A stretch of 64,000 nt of DNA. It comes from Pseudomonadota bacterium (GTDB taxonomy: Bacteria > Pseudomonadota > Gammaproteobacteria > Eutrophobiales > Eutrophobiaceae). This document shows positions 1 through 9,422 of the stretch, piece after piece (position 1 is the stretch's first letter; every line of letters starts with the position of its first letter). The position numbers and the translations under genes were made by a program. The stretch covers positions 47,655 to 111,654 of the forward strand of contig JABFGI010000009.1 in assembly GCA_013112535.1 (NCBI GenBank). Reading direction: 5' to 3'. The notes beneath the pieces are model-generated. The model searched no databases and was not told the DNA's origin. It saw only the letters and a program-made list of their open reading frames with translations.

Positions 1-1
1 T

Positions 2-2704
2 AGTCAGTCAATTGCACCAGCAGGCATCGAATATTATTTACCCTTGTTCTATGACGAAACCAGCAGCTTGTTTGATTACATGCAAGAAGATGCATTTGTT
101 GTGTTGGATGATGGTATTAAAGAAGCCGCTGAAACGTTTTGGGAAGATATAGAATCCCGATATGAACAAAATCATTACGATGTCGAACGCCCAATCTTGC
201 CTCCACGCGATGTGTTTCTGAATACCAATGAGTTATACACTCAATTAAAACGATTTCCACAAATTCATATTTCAACGCTTTCAACGGACTCTGACTCATC
301 TGTTGTTGAATACGATACTGAAATGCCAACCAATCTTTCTATCGATGCACGAGCAAAAGAACCGTTGACCTTGGTAAAACATTTTTTAAATGATTTTAAT
401 GGACGTGTATTGATTGCGGCTGAAACTCAGGGGCGACGTGAAACGATCATGGAATTGTTTAAACAACATGATGTACCTGTCAAAATTAAACATTGGCAAG
501 AGTTTCTAGATGGTAATGTAAAGTTTGCTATTGCCATTATGCCGATTGAAAACGGACTTATTATTCATGAGCCGAACATTGCAATAATTACTGAAGCGCA
601 GTTGTTTGGTGAACGTGTTATGCAACGGCGATTGCGTAAACGTAAACAGCAGGATGCTGATGCGGTTGTTCGTAATTTGACTGAATTAAGAACAGGTGCG
701 GCAGTGGTTCACGAAGAACATGGTGTTGGTCGTTATTTAGGTCTGGTTACGCTGGATATCGGTGGTTTCCTAGGCGAGTTTATTCATCTTGAATATGCTG
801 AAGGTGACAAACTATATGTGCCGGTTGCGGCGCTGGATTATATTTCTCGTTACACCGGACTGGATCCGGAACACGCACCGTTACATAAGTTGGGCAGTGG
901 TCAATGGCAAAAGGCGAGAAAAAAAGCAGCAGAAAAAATACATGATGTTGCTGCTGAATTACTCGAGTTGCATGCACGTCGTGCAGCAAGACAAGGACTA
1001 TCTTATGAGTTTGACCAGAACGCTTATCAATCATTTACACAAAATTTTCCTTTTGAAGAAACGCCCGGTCAACAGGATGCCATAGATGCCATGATTGAAG
1101 ATATGCGTGACGCTAAACCGATGGATAGATTAATTTGTGGTGATGCCGGTTTTGGTAAAACAGAAGTGGCAATGCGTGCGGCATTTCTAGCGGTTCAGAA
1201 TAATAAGCAAGTTGCGATTTTGGTACCAACAACATTGCTAGCGCAACAGCATTATCAAAATTTCATTGATCGCTTTGCTGACTGGCCGGTGAGAATTGAA
1301 TTACTATCGCGTTTCAGGACAAAGAAAGAATCCGATGTTGCTTTAGCCGCAATGGCGGATGGTAAAGCCGATATTGTTATCGGTACACATAAATTATTAC
1401 AAAGTGATATTAATTTTAAAAATCTCGGTTTGATTATTATTGATGAAGAGCACCGCTTCGGTGTGCGTCAAAAAGAAAAATTTAAAGCATTACGTGCAGA
1501 AATTGATGTACTAACCTTAACAGCAACGCCGATACCAAGAACATTGAATATGGCGTTATCAGATTTACGCGAACTTTCTATTATTGCCACACCGCCTTCG
1601 CGTCGATTAGCAGTTAAGACTTTTGTCAAGGAACGTAGCGACGTACTTTTAAAAGAAGCGATGTTGCGCGAGATCAAACGCGGTGGCCAGATTTTTTATT
1701 TACATAATGAAGTTAAATCAATTGAAAAGACCGCAGATGAAATAGAAAAATTGTTGCCTGAAGCTCGAGTTCAGTATGCCCATGGACAAATGCCGGAAAA
1801 ACAACTCGAGTCCATCATGCTCGACTTTTACCATCGTCGTTTTAATGTATTAGTGTGTACAACGATTATCGAAACAGGTATTGATGTCCCCACGGCAAAT
1901 ACCATTATTATTGATCGCGCGGATAAATTTGGTTTGGCACAACTTTATCAACTACGTGGGCGTGTAGGGCGTTCCCATCATCGTGCTTATGCGTATTTAA
2001 TTGTGCCACCACGTAAAGCCATGACCGCCGATGCAATCAAGCGACTTGAAGCAATAGAAGCCCTGGAAGAATTGGGAATCGGTTTTACCCTGGCTACGCA
2101 TGATCTTGAAATACGAGGTGCAGGGGAGTTCCTCGGCGAAGGACAAAGCGGTCATATTCAGGAAATTGGTTTTGGCTTATACATGGAATTACTCGATAGG
2201 GCCGTGCAAGCAATGAAAGAAGGACTGCAACCTGAACTGGATCGTCCTTTGGATCACGGAGCTGAAATAGATTTGCATGTGCCGGCATTAATCCCGGAAG
2301 ACTTTTTACCCGATGTACACATTCGTTTGATTATGTACAAACGTATTGCCAGCGTAAAATCGAAAGCAGAGCTTAATGAATTGAAAGAAGAAATGATTGA
2401 TCGATTTGGTTTATTACCCGAACCCGTCAGAAACTTATTTGAGATAAGTAAACTCAAACAAAAAGCACGACCCTTAGGTATTCGTAAGATTGATCTGGGA
2501 ATGAATGGTGGGCGTATCTTCTTTGAAGAAAATGCCACAATTGATCCTAATGGTATTATCCAGTTGATTCAGACAAACCCGTCCAGTTATAAACTGGATG
2601 GTCAGGACAAATTAAGGATAATTATGGATTTGGCAGATATAGAAAGTAGGTTGAATGTACTGAATAATCTTTTTTCTGAAATTACGTTGAAAAACGCGGC
2701 ATAA
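2..2704 (+). CDS. mfd: Transcription-repair coupling factor Mfd (5' end outside window)
   Basis: Mfd is an SF2 translocase that removes RNA polymerase stalled at DNA lesions and recruits UvrA. The reading frame is open from base 2, and the residues before the first internal start (PAGIEYYLPLF) match the Mfd N-terminal region, so the gene begins left of the window. About 900 codons are visible against roughly 1150 in the usual family member. The RNA polymerase interaction domain lies near 683-760 (VVHEEHGVGRYLGL), Walker A is near 1138-1164 (GDAGFGKTE), the DEEH box is near 1441-1452, and the second RecA lobe carries the QLRGRVGRS motif near 1950. The C-terminal TRCF domain is complete and ends in TAA. 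csiV follows 7 bases downstream. Confidence 0.97.
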   Translation, partial: SQSIAPAGIEYYLPLFYDETSSLFDYMQEDAFVVLDDGIKEAAETFWEDIESRYEQNHYDVERPILPPRDVFLNTNELYTQLKRFPQIHISTLSTDSDSSVVEYDTEMPTNLSIDARAKEPLTLVKHFLNDFNGRVLIAAETQGRRETIMELFKQHDVPVKIKHWQEFLDGNVKFAIAIMPIENGLIIHEPNIAIITEAQLFGERVMQRRLRKRKQQDADAVVRNLTELRTGAAVVHEEHGVGRYLGLVTLDIGGFLGEFIHLEYAEGDKLYVPVAALDYISRYTGLDPEHAPLHKLGSGQWQKARKKAAEKIHDVAAELLELHARRAARQGLSYEFDQNAYQSFTQNFPFEETPGQQDAIDAMIEDMRDAKPMDRLICGDAGFGKTEVAMRAAFLAVQNNKQVAILVPTTLLAQQHYQNFIDRFADWPVRIELLSRFRTKKESDVALAAMADGKADIVIGTHKLLQSDINFKNLGLIIIDEEHRFGVRQKEKFKALRAEIDVLTLTATPIPRTLNMALSDLRELSIIATPPSRRLAVKTFVKERSDVLLKEAMLREIKRGGQIFYLHNEVKSIEKTADEIEKLLPEARVQYAHGQMPEKQLESIMLDFYHRRFNVLVCTTIIETGIDVPTANTIIIDRADKFGLAQLYQLRGRVGRSHHRAYAYLIVPPRKAMTADAIKRLEAIEALEELGIGFTLATHDLEIRGAGEFLGEGQSGHIQEIGFGLYMELLDRAVQAMKEGLQPELDRPLDHGAEIDLHVPALIPEDFLPDVHIRLIMYKRIASVKSKAELNELKEEMIDRFGLLPEPVRNLFEISKLKQKARPLGIRKIDLGMNGGRIFFEENATIDPNGIIQLIQTNPSSYKLDGQDKLRIIMDLADIESRLNVLNNLFSEITLKNAA

Positions 2705-2711
2705 TAGACAC

Positions 2712-3395
2712 ATGAATCTGATAAAAACGCTATTAATAGTAAGTTTCCTGATACTTTCTCAATCGGCCCTGGCGGAATCCTGGTATCAGGTTGAAGTCAT
2801 TGTCTTTGACAGGCTTTATCCCAAACTGGATGGTGAACAATGGCAGAATGAAGAGTTTAAAATGCGCGATAACATGGTTGAACTAGAACCAGATTCTGTG
2901 CAGGGATTGGTTCCCTATATGGTTTTAAATAAAAGTCGTAACCGTCTGGGCGGTGTTTATCGTGTTTTAAAGTTATCCAGTGAATACCGACCTTTGTATC
3001 ATGTTTCCTGGCAACAGGAAGCAACCGAACGGCGTGAGTCTCGATATGTTCATATTCAGAAACTCGAAGGCAATGCGGTGATGCCTGTAGCTGATACAAC
3101 AGAATCGACAGAAGAACCCGCTTTTATAGAGGAATTTAATATACCAGATAGAATCATAGACGGTTCTATCCGTATCAGAAGTGGATTTTATTTACACGCG
3201 GATATCGACCTGTCTTATTTCAAACAACTCCCACCGGAAAACAAAGTCCTTCGTAGCAGCGAAGAATCCTATTCTGGTTTTGATAAAACAGTCATTAAAC
3301 TAAAAGAAACACGCAAGATTAAACTGAATGAAATTCATTATTTTGATCACCCGATGTTTGGAGTGATTCTTCAGGTAAGTCGTTTAACCAATTAG
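2712..3395 (+). CDS. csiV: CsiV-like peptidoglycan-binding periplasmic protein
   Basis: The product is 227 residues with a cleavable signal peptide (about 1-21, ending SQSALA). The mature protein opens with WYQVEVIVFDR, the hallmark start of the CsiV family, a periplasmic peptidoglycan-binding protein first described as a cell-shape integrity factor in Vibrio. The position directly after mfd is the common gammaproteobacterial arrangement and supports the call. The 7-base gap to mfd implies co-transcription. No enzymatic motif is seen. Function beyond the family description is inference. Confidence 0.75.
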   Translation: MNLIKTLLIVSFLILSQSALAESWYQVEVIVFDRLYPKLDGEQWQNEEFKMRDNMVELEPDSVQGLVPYMVLNKSRNRLGGVYRVLKLSSEYRPLYHVSWQQEATERRESRYVHIQKLEGNAVMPVADTTESTEEPAFIEEFNIPDRIIDGSIRIRSGFYLHADIDLSYFKQLPPENKVLRSSEESYSGFDKTVIKLKETRKIKLNEIHYFDHPMFGVILQVSRLTN

Positions 3396-3583
3396 CACGA
3401 TTACTCGGCTTTAGCATCCTGCGTCGCTCTACCACCTACATCCATGTAGGCGTACGCTCGACAATATTATTCGTTGAAAATAATCGAATAATGCTCATAC
3501 ACTAGCGCACACTCCTCTTATTAGTTTGTTTTCGCCTCGATTTGTCTTCGCTCGCTACATCGTGCAATATTAAATAGACAATT
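3396..3583. repeat. Inverted-repeat-rich spacer between csiV and the PIN gene
   Basis: This spacer holds two short palindromes: CCTACAT-cc-ATGTAGG at 3435-3450, and ATTATTCG/CGAATAAT at 3466-3473 and 3485-3492 with an 11-base loop. It also contains several TCGCTC-type words. The texture is unlike the neighbouring genes and resembles dispersed intergenic repeats in gammaproteobacteria. No T-run follows either stem, so these are not simple terminators. Confidence 0.45.
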
Positions 3584-4123
3584 ATGAAACAAAATAAAGA
3601 ACAACATGTAGGTCTTGATTCGCATTGTCTATCTTATTTACTTGATGGTATTGCAGGGGTTAGTTGTCCAACTGATTCTCTCGCACAAGAAAGGATTTCT
3701 CTTCTTCGTATTTGGTTCTATAGACCTGGAACATTCTATATTACAGAAACAGTACTCGCAGAAGTGGCACAAATACGTGATATTTACCGTAGAGAATTAC
3801 ACGATGGTTTCATAAATTCATTGTTTCTTGATTATCCTGTACGTATTAGAGCTGAAGTTAAAAACAGAGCTAAGGAGTTCGAAACATATCATCCAAAACA
3901 TAATGATTGTCTGATCCTTGCTGAAGCTGAAGAATTAAATTTAGATATTCTACTTTCATATGATAATGATTTTTTGAAACGCCTATCAAATGTATCGGAA
4001 ATTACTCGTTTAATGAAGCCTGTTGATTACTGGGTTAGTCTAAATATTCCTAAAGGCTCTCAGCCTGTTACAGTTCCACATCATACTAATCCGTTAAGTA
4101 AAGAAACATGGTGGGTTCACTAG
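3584..4123 (+). CDS. PIN-domain protein, VapC-like, no partner antitoxin
   Basis: A 179-residue protein with the PIN nuclease fold signature. Asp12 in VGLDSHCLSYLL starts the domain, Glu60 lies in TETVLAEV, and Asp108 plus Asp127/Asp129 lie in HNDCLILAEA and LSYDNDFLKRL. These acidic positions would bind the metal, so the active site looks intact. PIN proteins of this size are often type II toxins or RNA-processing nucleases. No small antitoxin ORF precedes or follows it on the same strand: the upstream 188 bases are repeat-rich and the next gene is convergent. It could be an orphan toxin, a solitary nuclease or cargo of a lost mobile unit. The C-terminal 45 residues have no recognised motif. 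Confidence 0.7.
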   Translation: MKQNKEQHVGLDSHCLSYLLDGIAGVSCPTDSLAQERISLLRIWFYRPGTFYITETVLAEVAQIRDIYRRELHDGFINSLFLDYPVRIRAEVKNRAKEFETYHPKHNDCLILAEAEELNLDILLSYDNDFLKRLSNVSEITRLMKPVDYWVSLNIPKGSQPVTVPHHTNPLSKETWWVH

Positions 4124-4153
4124 GAAAAAAACGTAGTCAGTTTTTAATTATTA

Positions 4154-4342
4154 TTATTCATTCTCATGTTTGGGATAAATACTGATTTCATCTTCATTAA
4201 CATAGACTGATAAATTTATTGGTCGGCAACAGACTTCGCAATCTTCAATGTATTCTTGTTCGGGGATACTGTGATCGATCACTATTTCGATTGTTTCACC
4301 GCAATAAGGACAGGTAATGGTTTTACTTGCTAGTTGGTTCAC
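4154..4342 (-). CDS. CPXCG-motif cysteine-rich small protein
   Basis: A 62-residue protein with CPYCG at residues 11-15 and a second cysteine cluster (DCEVCC) near residues 33-38, which together can form a zinc ribbon. It belongs to the small CPXCG family of unknown function. The start codon overlaps the end of mtiP by four bases, so translation is probably coupled. It is the last gene of the minus-strand hpt-mtiP group. Confidence 0.8.
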   Translation of the reverse strand: MNQLASKTITCPYCGETIEIVIDHSIPEQEYIEDCEVCCRPINLSVYVNEDEISIYPKHENE

Positions 4343-5082
4343 TGTCTCTCGTGAAACAATGCTGAAAGCAATGTCATGACTTTACCCATGCCTTCCTTGA
4401 GATTATTTTCAATGATGTCCATTGTAATAATTTCATCCGTTTTTCCTGCAGCCCAGTTAACGACTAAAGAACAACAAACGTATTTCATTTCCAGTTCTCT
4501 GGCGAGACTGGCTTCGGGCATGCTGGTCATGCCGACGATGTCACAACCGTCTTTTTCGTACTTTATAATTTCTGCTGCGGTTTCTAATCGTGGACCCTGT
4601 GTTACGGCATAGGTACCAGTTGGATAAATATCGATATTATTTATATTTGCCGCATTGATTAATTGTTGACGTAATGATTCGGAATAGGGTGAAGTGAAAT
4701 CAATGTGCACCACTTCTTTCAGGTTGTCTTCATAAAACGTATCAATACGACCATGCGTGAAATCTATAAGCTGATCCGGAATAACAATACGGCAGGGTGT
4801 CATTTCTTGCGTAATACCGCCGACAGCATTAACGGCAATGATTTCGCTAACATCAGCATCTTTTAATGCTTGTATATTCGCGCGATAATTAATTTTATGT
4901 GGTGGAATCGTATGTGGATTGCCATGACGTGGTAAAAATAATATTTCATTATTATTAAATTTACCGACGATGATTGCCGCTGAAGGTTTTCCCCATTGCG
5001 TGTCGGGGTTAATTTCGTCAATAATTTCAAGGCCGTCTAATTGGGTGAGACCGCTACCGCCGATGATTGCTAATTTAGTCAT
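4339..5082 (-). CDS. S-methyl-5'-thioinosine phosphorylase
   Basis: The protein (247 residues) begins MTKLAIIGGSGL, the phosphate-loop start of the MTAP/MTIP branch of nucleoside phosphorylases. The stretch RHGNPHTIPPHKINYRANI matches the bacterial methylthioinosine phosphorylase type rather than the methylthioadenosine type, in which a different sequence surrounds NYxANI. MTIP cleaves methylthioinosine to hypoxanthine and methylthioribose-1-phosphate. The gene overlaps hpt by four bases, and hpt salvages hypoxanthine, so the pair forms a coherent pathway. Substrate preference (thioinosine versus thioadenosine) is inferred from motif and context. Confidence 0.85.
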   Translation of the reverse strand: MTKLAIIGGSGLTQLDGLEIIDEINPDTQWGKPSAAIIVGKFNNNEILFLPRHGNPHTIPPHKINYRANIQALKDADVSEIIAVNAVGGITQEMTPCRIVIPDQLIDFTHGRIDTFYEDNLKEVVHIDFTSPYSESLRQQLINAANINNIDIYPTGTYAVTQGPRLETAAEIIKYEKDGCDIVGMTSMPEASLARELEMKYVCCSLVVNWAAGKTDEIITMDIIENNLKEGMGKVMTLLSALFHERQ

Positions 5083-5645
5083 GATAGTTTTACCGCATAG
5101 ATGCCCGCTGCATTACGATGGTATTCATGATAATCCATACCGTAACCAAACACATAATGATCAGGGATAATCACGCCAGTAAAGTCTGCATTTTTAATGG
5201 GCTTGTCTATTTCTAATTCTTTTTCAGCAAGTACCGCTGTGAATACTTTTTTTGCCCCAGCTTCATAACAGTATTCGATAATCGCAGCGAGCGTAATGCC
5301 TTCGTCGAGAATATCATCAACCAGTAAAACAGTTTTATCTTCTAAAGACTTTTCCGGCTTTTTTAACCAATTAATCGTACTACCACTGGTAGTGCTTCTA
5401 TAACGTGTTGCATGAATGTAATCCATTTGTAATGGAAAGTTGAGTTGCGGAATTAATTTTCCCGCAAGAATAACGCCTCCAACCATGACGGGTAATATCA
5501 GAGGATTACTGTTTTCTAATTCTGATGTAATTTCTTTCGCCATACGCGCGATTGCCTTTTCAACTTCTTCTGCTGAATGTAACAACTCGGCGTTTTTCAG
5601 TGCATTTTGACTGTCTTCATATATTTCCTGTTGATCAGTCATCAT
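5079..5645 (-). CDS. hpt: Hypoxanthine(-guanine) phosphoribosyltransferase
   Basis: A 188-residue type I phosphoribosyltransferase. The PRPP-binding motif is VLLVDDILDEGITLA, and the pyrophosphate loop lies in PVMVGGVILAGKL. The C-terminal region FGYGMDYHEYHRN is typical of the proteobacterial hypoxanthine-guanine enzymes. It converts hypoxanthine or guanine plus PRPP to IMP or GMP. Its start overlaps the upstream ATPase gene and its stop overlaps mtiP, which points to one tightly coupled message. Two adjacent ATG codons are possible starts; AGGAA lies 5 to 8 bases upstream. Confidence 0.92.
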   Translation of the reverse strand: MMTDQQEIYEDSQNALKNAELLHSAEEVEKAIARMAKEITSELENSNPLILPVMVGGVILAGKLIPQLNFPLQMDYIHATRYRSTTSGSTINWLKKPEKSLEDKTVLLVDDILDEGITLAAIIEYCYEAGAKKVFTAVLAEKELEIDKPIKNADFTGVIIPDHYVFGYGMDYHEYHRNAAGIYAVKLS

Positions 5646-6516
5646 TTATTTCCTTCAGTTTCTGTTGTCCTGTGTAATCTTTTGCAAATTGCCAGGCAGA
5701 ACGACCACTACGTGAACCTCGCTCCAGAGCCCATTTTAATGAAGATTTTTTTATAGTCTCATTCATTTCTATATTGTCATTTAATTTTTTCAACCAGTAA
5801 TCGACAATCTCCAGATACTCTTCCTGATTGAAAGGGTGGAATGAAAGCCATATTCCAAAACGTTCAGACAAGGATATCTTTTCTTCTATAGATTCGTTTA
5901 AATGCAATTCGTTGTGTATGTTTTTACTGGCAACATTGTCACTCATGTATTCCGGTAACAGGTGACGTCGATTGGATGTGGCGTAGATTAATATGTTCTC
6001 AAAACTGTTAGTCAGGGAACCATCCAGTACGACCTTAAGTGCTTTATAGCTGGCATCGTCTGCTTCAAATGAAAGATCATCACAATAAAGAATAAAATGA
6101 CCTTGCTTGGCACTGAGCTGTTCAATAATGGCACGCAAGTCTTTCAAGTCTTCTCGTTCAACTTCAATCAGGTTTAACCCGTCTTCCTGATATTCATTCA
6201 GCAAGGCTTTTATCAACGATGATTTTCCTGTGCCTTTTGGGCCCCAGAGTAAAACGTTATTGGCAGGGAGGTTTGCCAGGAATTGTTGGGTATTACGATC
6301 AATCAGTTTCTTTTGACGTTCGATACATTGCAGATCTGAAAGTCGAAAGTTTGCTGGACGTTCGATTTTTTGGAAATAACCGTTATGATTTGAGGATTTC
6401 CAATGATAAGCACCGCCATTAAAACGGGTCGATACTTTGGGAATACCAGGTATAAGTGGCTCTATTCTATCGAGTATTGCGTCCAGTCGTTTTAATAGTT
6501 TTTCTGAATCTGACAC
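5635..6516 (-). CDS. DUF815-type AAA ATPase
   Basis: A 293-residue P-loop protein with Walker A GPKGTGKS at 92-99 and an acidic Walker B (YCDDLS) near residue 145. The layout, with a long N-terminal lead-in, a single AAA core and the phrase IYATSNRRHLLPEYMSDN, fits the DUF815 family of uncharacterised ATPases. It overlaps hpt by 11 bases and follows cyaA on the same strand after 74 bases. The biochemical role is unknown. The context suggests only shared expression with purine salvage. Confidence 0.82.
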   Translation of the reverse strand: MSDSEKLLKRLDAILDRIEPLIPGIPKVSTRFNGGAYHWKSSNHNGYFQKIERPANFRLSDLQCIERQKKLIDRNTQQFLANLPANNVLLWGPKGTGKSSLIKALLNEYQEDGLNLIEVEREDLKDLRAIIEQLSAKQGHFILYCDDLSFEADDASYKALKVVLDGSLTNSFENILIYATSNRRHLLPEYMSDNVASKNIHNELHLNESIEEKISLSERFGIWLSFHPFNQEEYLEIVDYWLKKLNDNIEMNETIKKSSLKWALERGSRSGRSAWQFAKDYTGQQKLKEINDD

Positions 6517-6590
6517 GGTTCTTCTAGCGAGAATTAAAAGTTGCCAGATTATACTTTACTCTGAACAGTTAATCTTCCTATTGAAGAAAT

Positions 6591-9422
6591 TTAATAAGTA
6601 GCGATCGCCTGATTCAATTTATCTTCAATACGTTTTTTATAATTAAGATAATGTATCGTTTGTAACGTACTGGATTCAACCTGTCCCATCAGACCCTTGG
6701 AAATATCTATATCAGTAATATAAATAGGATATTTTTGGCCGCTCGCACGTTTATTAATGACATATTCTGCAACTACATTGAATAAATTATTACCATGCTC
6801 CATATATGAAAACTCATGATCTTCGCAAAAAATACTTAAAGAATTATGCTCATCATCAGGACTGCCAATTACCTGAATATTAAAAAAACCACGTCCATAA
6901 CTTTCAATTTCATCGTTAATCCTGTTTATTTTAATTTTTTTCGTTTTGTCATAATTAATTTGAAAGAATTCAACTTCAATGTTTTCAATATTAGATTGAA
7001 TATCCAGCATTAAGAATACACGGCGATTTATCGTTGCTTCAAAAAAAAGATTAAAATGATTGATTAAAGCTTCGCTGTCATGAAAAGGAATCGTCTGACA
7101 AAACAAGGAAGCATTTTCATCAATGATATAGATGTCAGCCATATTATTATTTATGAAATAAAAGAGTTGTATCTTCTCCGGTTTATTTAATATAAATAAT
7201 TCCTGAATTAATTTGTCTCCGTGTGTTTCATGTTCAAACACAACAGGGCTAAATTTATTGTTAGGTTTGCTCAGGCTACGTAATAGATGTGCAGTGGATC
7301 CAATATATTTATGATGCAGATGATCATCTTCATTAAAAAGGACGTAATAACAATCTTCAGCCTGAATTAGATAGCGAATATTTTCCTGTGAATTTTTTCC
7401 ATAAAAAACATTAACAATATCCTGAATTATCTCTTCGATACGTTTTGTTATAGCTGGTCCATAGCTTGATGAGTAACTGAACGCATTAAGTTTTGGTGGG
7501 CCATAGGTTTCGCCAGGAGGAACCCAGTTCAGGTATTCACAAATGCATTGTATAAATGCGTCATCACCATCAAACCGAAATGTGAGTAATTCTTCCCAGG
7601 TTGTGCAGATTAATAAATCAAAACTATGGGTCAGGTTATTATGCTGTGCACCGTAACTCAATACATTATCTCTTGTGCTTGAAATATGTTTAATATTATC
7701 ATTTGATCTGGTTTTCGGAACATGACCAACATTAATGTAAACACAGGCGTGTTGAATTTTTGCTGATTGATTAAGGTCATTGAAATCGGCTTCAGGAAGT
7801 TTTCTTGTAGGAAATTCTTCATCAAGAGAGATTAATAATTGTCGTAGTTCTTTAACGGTCAAACCATCGTTATTAATGAGAGAGATAGCAGAATGCGAAT
7901 TAATAATCTGGTTAAAAAAAGCCCATGTCAGTAACTCCATGACGTTTTGTGCACGTTTAACAGGTTTGGTTTCATTAATATCATTTAAACTTATGTGTCC
8001 TTGAAACATGTGCCAGCTATCTTTTCCCATCGAATTACTTTTTTGATAAATCGTCAGTTTTGAATAATTCAGACTTGCATCATTATTCCGGTTAATGATT
8101 TCTATTTTTCCCGTTCTTCTTTCAAATGCGGCGTAAAGTTTTCGGCCAAGTACATTCAATTCAGTCTGGCTAACACGCGATACTTCTGTATTTTGTCGGG
8201 CGAAATTAGAAAGAAAACGATAACTTTCAGTTAGCGCATTCATTAATCGATTGCGTTGTTGGGAAATCATATCGATTTGCCAGTTTTTTTGTGTATCCAT
8301 CTGGATAAATTGCTGGTTTGTCCATCCCCAATCCAATACAACCTGTTTGAATAATTCTCTTCGCCAACTTTTTTTCTTGATTTCATGACTAAGAGGTTCG
8401 TTTATTTTTACGTAAAAACATTGTCTGAAAAGTTCAAGTCGTTCTCGCTGGTTTCGAATCATTAAATATTCTTCAACTTTTTTATACATCATCAGGTATG
8501 GATCAAGGTCATCAATATTTTCAACGCCTTCATAGACTGCTTCTTTAAACATCATGCTCAATAATGAAATGGAAGGGTATTCACTTGCATAAACTTCCAT
8601 TAGTAGAAGTTTCATTAATGATTTATAGGGAGAATGAATACTTTTATAAAGTTGCCAGACGGCAGCGCCAAAAAATTCTGAAGCGGGAATATCGGCTACG
8701 GCACCGAAATCAATACTATCGGAAATACTTGATTTGTTATTACGTGAAAGATCGTCGATATAATTTTCATAATCGTTTTCGTTTTCCGGAGGTACTAACC
8801 ACCAGGTTGGAATCTTTCCGGCGATTAGTAAGCTGGAACGATAAAATTCGTCCAGTAAAAGATAATGTTGTGCCGAACCACTGCTTTCTGAAGATAAACC
8901 TTGTTGTTTACCCTGTTTAAATTCTTCAGCGGAGAAGATAAAGAAGTGAACTTCAAGTAATAATGTTTCTTCAGCCCATTTTTCTACTGCGTAGGCTTTT
9001 TGTTGTATCAGGTCGATGACATCAGCATCTAATGAAATTGAATGTAATAACCAGACATCAAAGTCGCTTTTACTGTTATACGCAATTGAACCACTGCTTC
9101 CCATGAAATACATGCCATTAATATCCATGATACGACGAGCACGACGAATGGGTTTGTAAGTATTAAAAAAACTTTTAGCGGCTTTTATGGCGGCTTGTTC
9201 AGATGCATAGTCGACAATGCCAGCAGGAACATCGTCATTGATATATCCGGGTAATTCCGGGTTATTTTCATGGAAAAGCAGTGGGAGTAAATCAATAAAT
9301 CGCGCTTGTCGTTCACTTAATCCTTGTCGAGTTAACTCAATTCGCTCTTTATTAATCTTTAGAAAATGTGCCTCTGCGCTATATAGCTCGGCCTTGGATT
9401 TTTGATTTAAGTTTCTAATCAT
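6591..9422 (-). CDS. cyaA: Class I adenylate cyclase
   Basis: The 943-residue product matches the enterobacterial (class I) adenylate cyclase. The nucleotidyltransferase signature GSSGSIAYNSKSDFDVWL occupies residues 108-125, with metal-binding Asp120 and Asp122. The rest of the N-terminal catalytic half is conserved and a long C-terminal regulatory half follows, as in Pseudomonas-type CyaA (about 950 residues). It makes cAMP from ATP. The ATG start used here has AAAGG directly abutting it, so the true start is less certain than the reading frame. In this window the two kinase-CNB proteins at 52 and 56 kb are candidate cAMP receptors; no crp gene is present. Confidence 0.95.
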   Translation of the reverse strand: MIRNLNQKSKAELYSAEAHFLKINKERIELTRQGLSERQARFIDLLPLLFHENNPELPGYINDDVPAGIVDYASEQAAIKAAKSFFNTYKPIRRARRIMDINGMYFMGSSGSIAYNSKSDFDVWLLHSISLDADVIDLIQQKAYAVEKWAEETLLLEVHFFIFSAEEFKQGKQQGLSSESSGSAQHYLLLDEFYRSSLLIAGKIPTWWLVPPENENDYENYIDDLSRNNKSSISDSIDFGAVADIPASEFFGAAVWQLYKSIHSPYKSLMKLLLMEVYASEYPSISLLSMMFKEAVYEGVENIDDLDPYLMMYKKVEEYLMIRNQRERLELFRQCFYVKINEPLSHEIKKKSWRRELFKQVVLDWGWTNQQFIQMDTQKNWQIDMISQQRNRLMNALTESYRFLSNFARQNTEVSRVSQTELNVLGRKLYAAFERRTGKIEIINRNNDASLNYSKLTIYQKSNSMGKDSWHMFQGHISLNDINETKPVKRAQNVMELLTWAFFNQIINSHSAISLINNDGLTVKELRQLLISLDEEFPTRKLPEADFNDLNQSAKIQHACVYINVGHVPKTRSNDNIKHISSTRDNVLSYGAQHNNLTHSFDLLICTTWEELLTFRFDGDDAFIQCICEYLNWVPPGETYGPPKLNAFSYSSSYGPAITKRIEEIIQDIVNVFYGKNSQENIRYLIQAEDCYYVLFNEDDHLHHKYIGSTAHLLRSLSKPNNKFSPVVFEHETHGDKLIQELFILNKPEKIQLFYFINNNMADIYIIDENASLFCQTIPFHDSEALINHFNLFFEATINRRVFLMLDIQSNIENIEVEFFQINYDKTKKIKINRINDEIESYGRGFFNIQVIGSPDDEHNSLSIFCEDHEFSYMEHGNNLFNVVAEYVINKRASGQKYPIYITDIDISKGLMGQVESSTLQTIHYLNYKKRIEDKLNQAIATY

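Noticed and set aside
789..1085. Alternative-frame ORF inside mfd
   Set aside because: It lies wholly inside a well-conserved gene and has no recognisable features.
3396..4153. Antitoxin partner for the PIN protein
   Set aside because: No small same-strand ORF with a DNA-binding pattern lies beside it.
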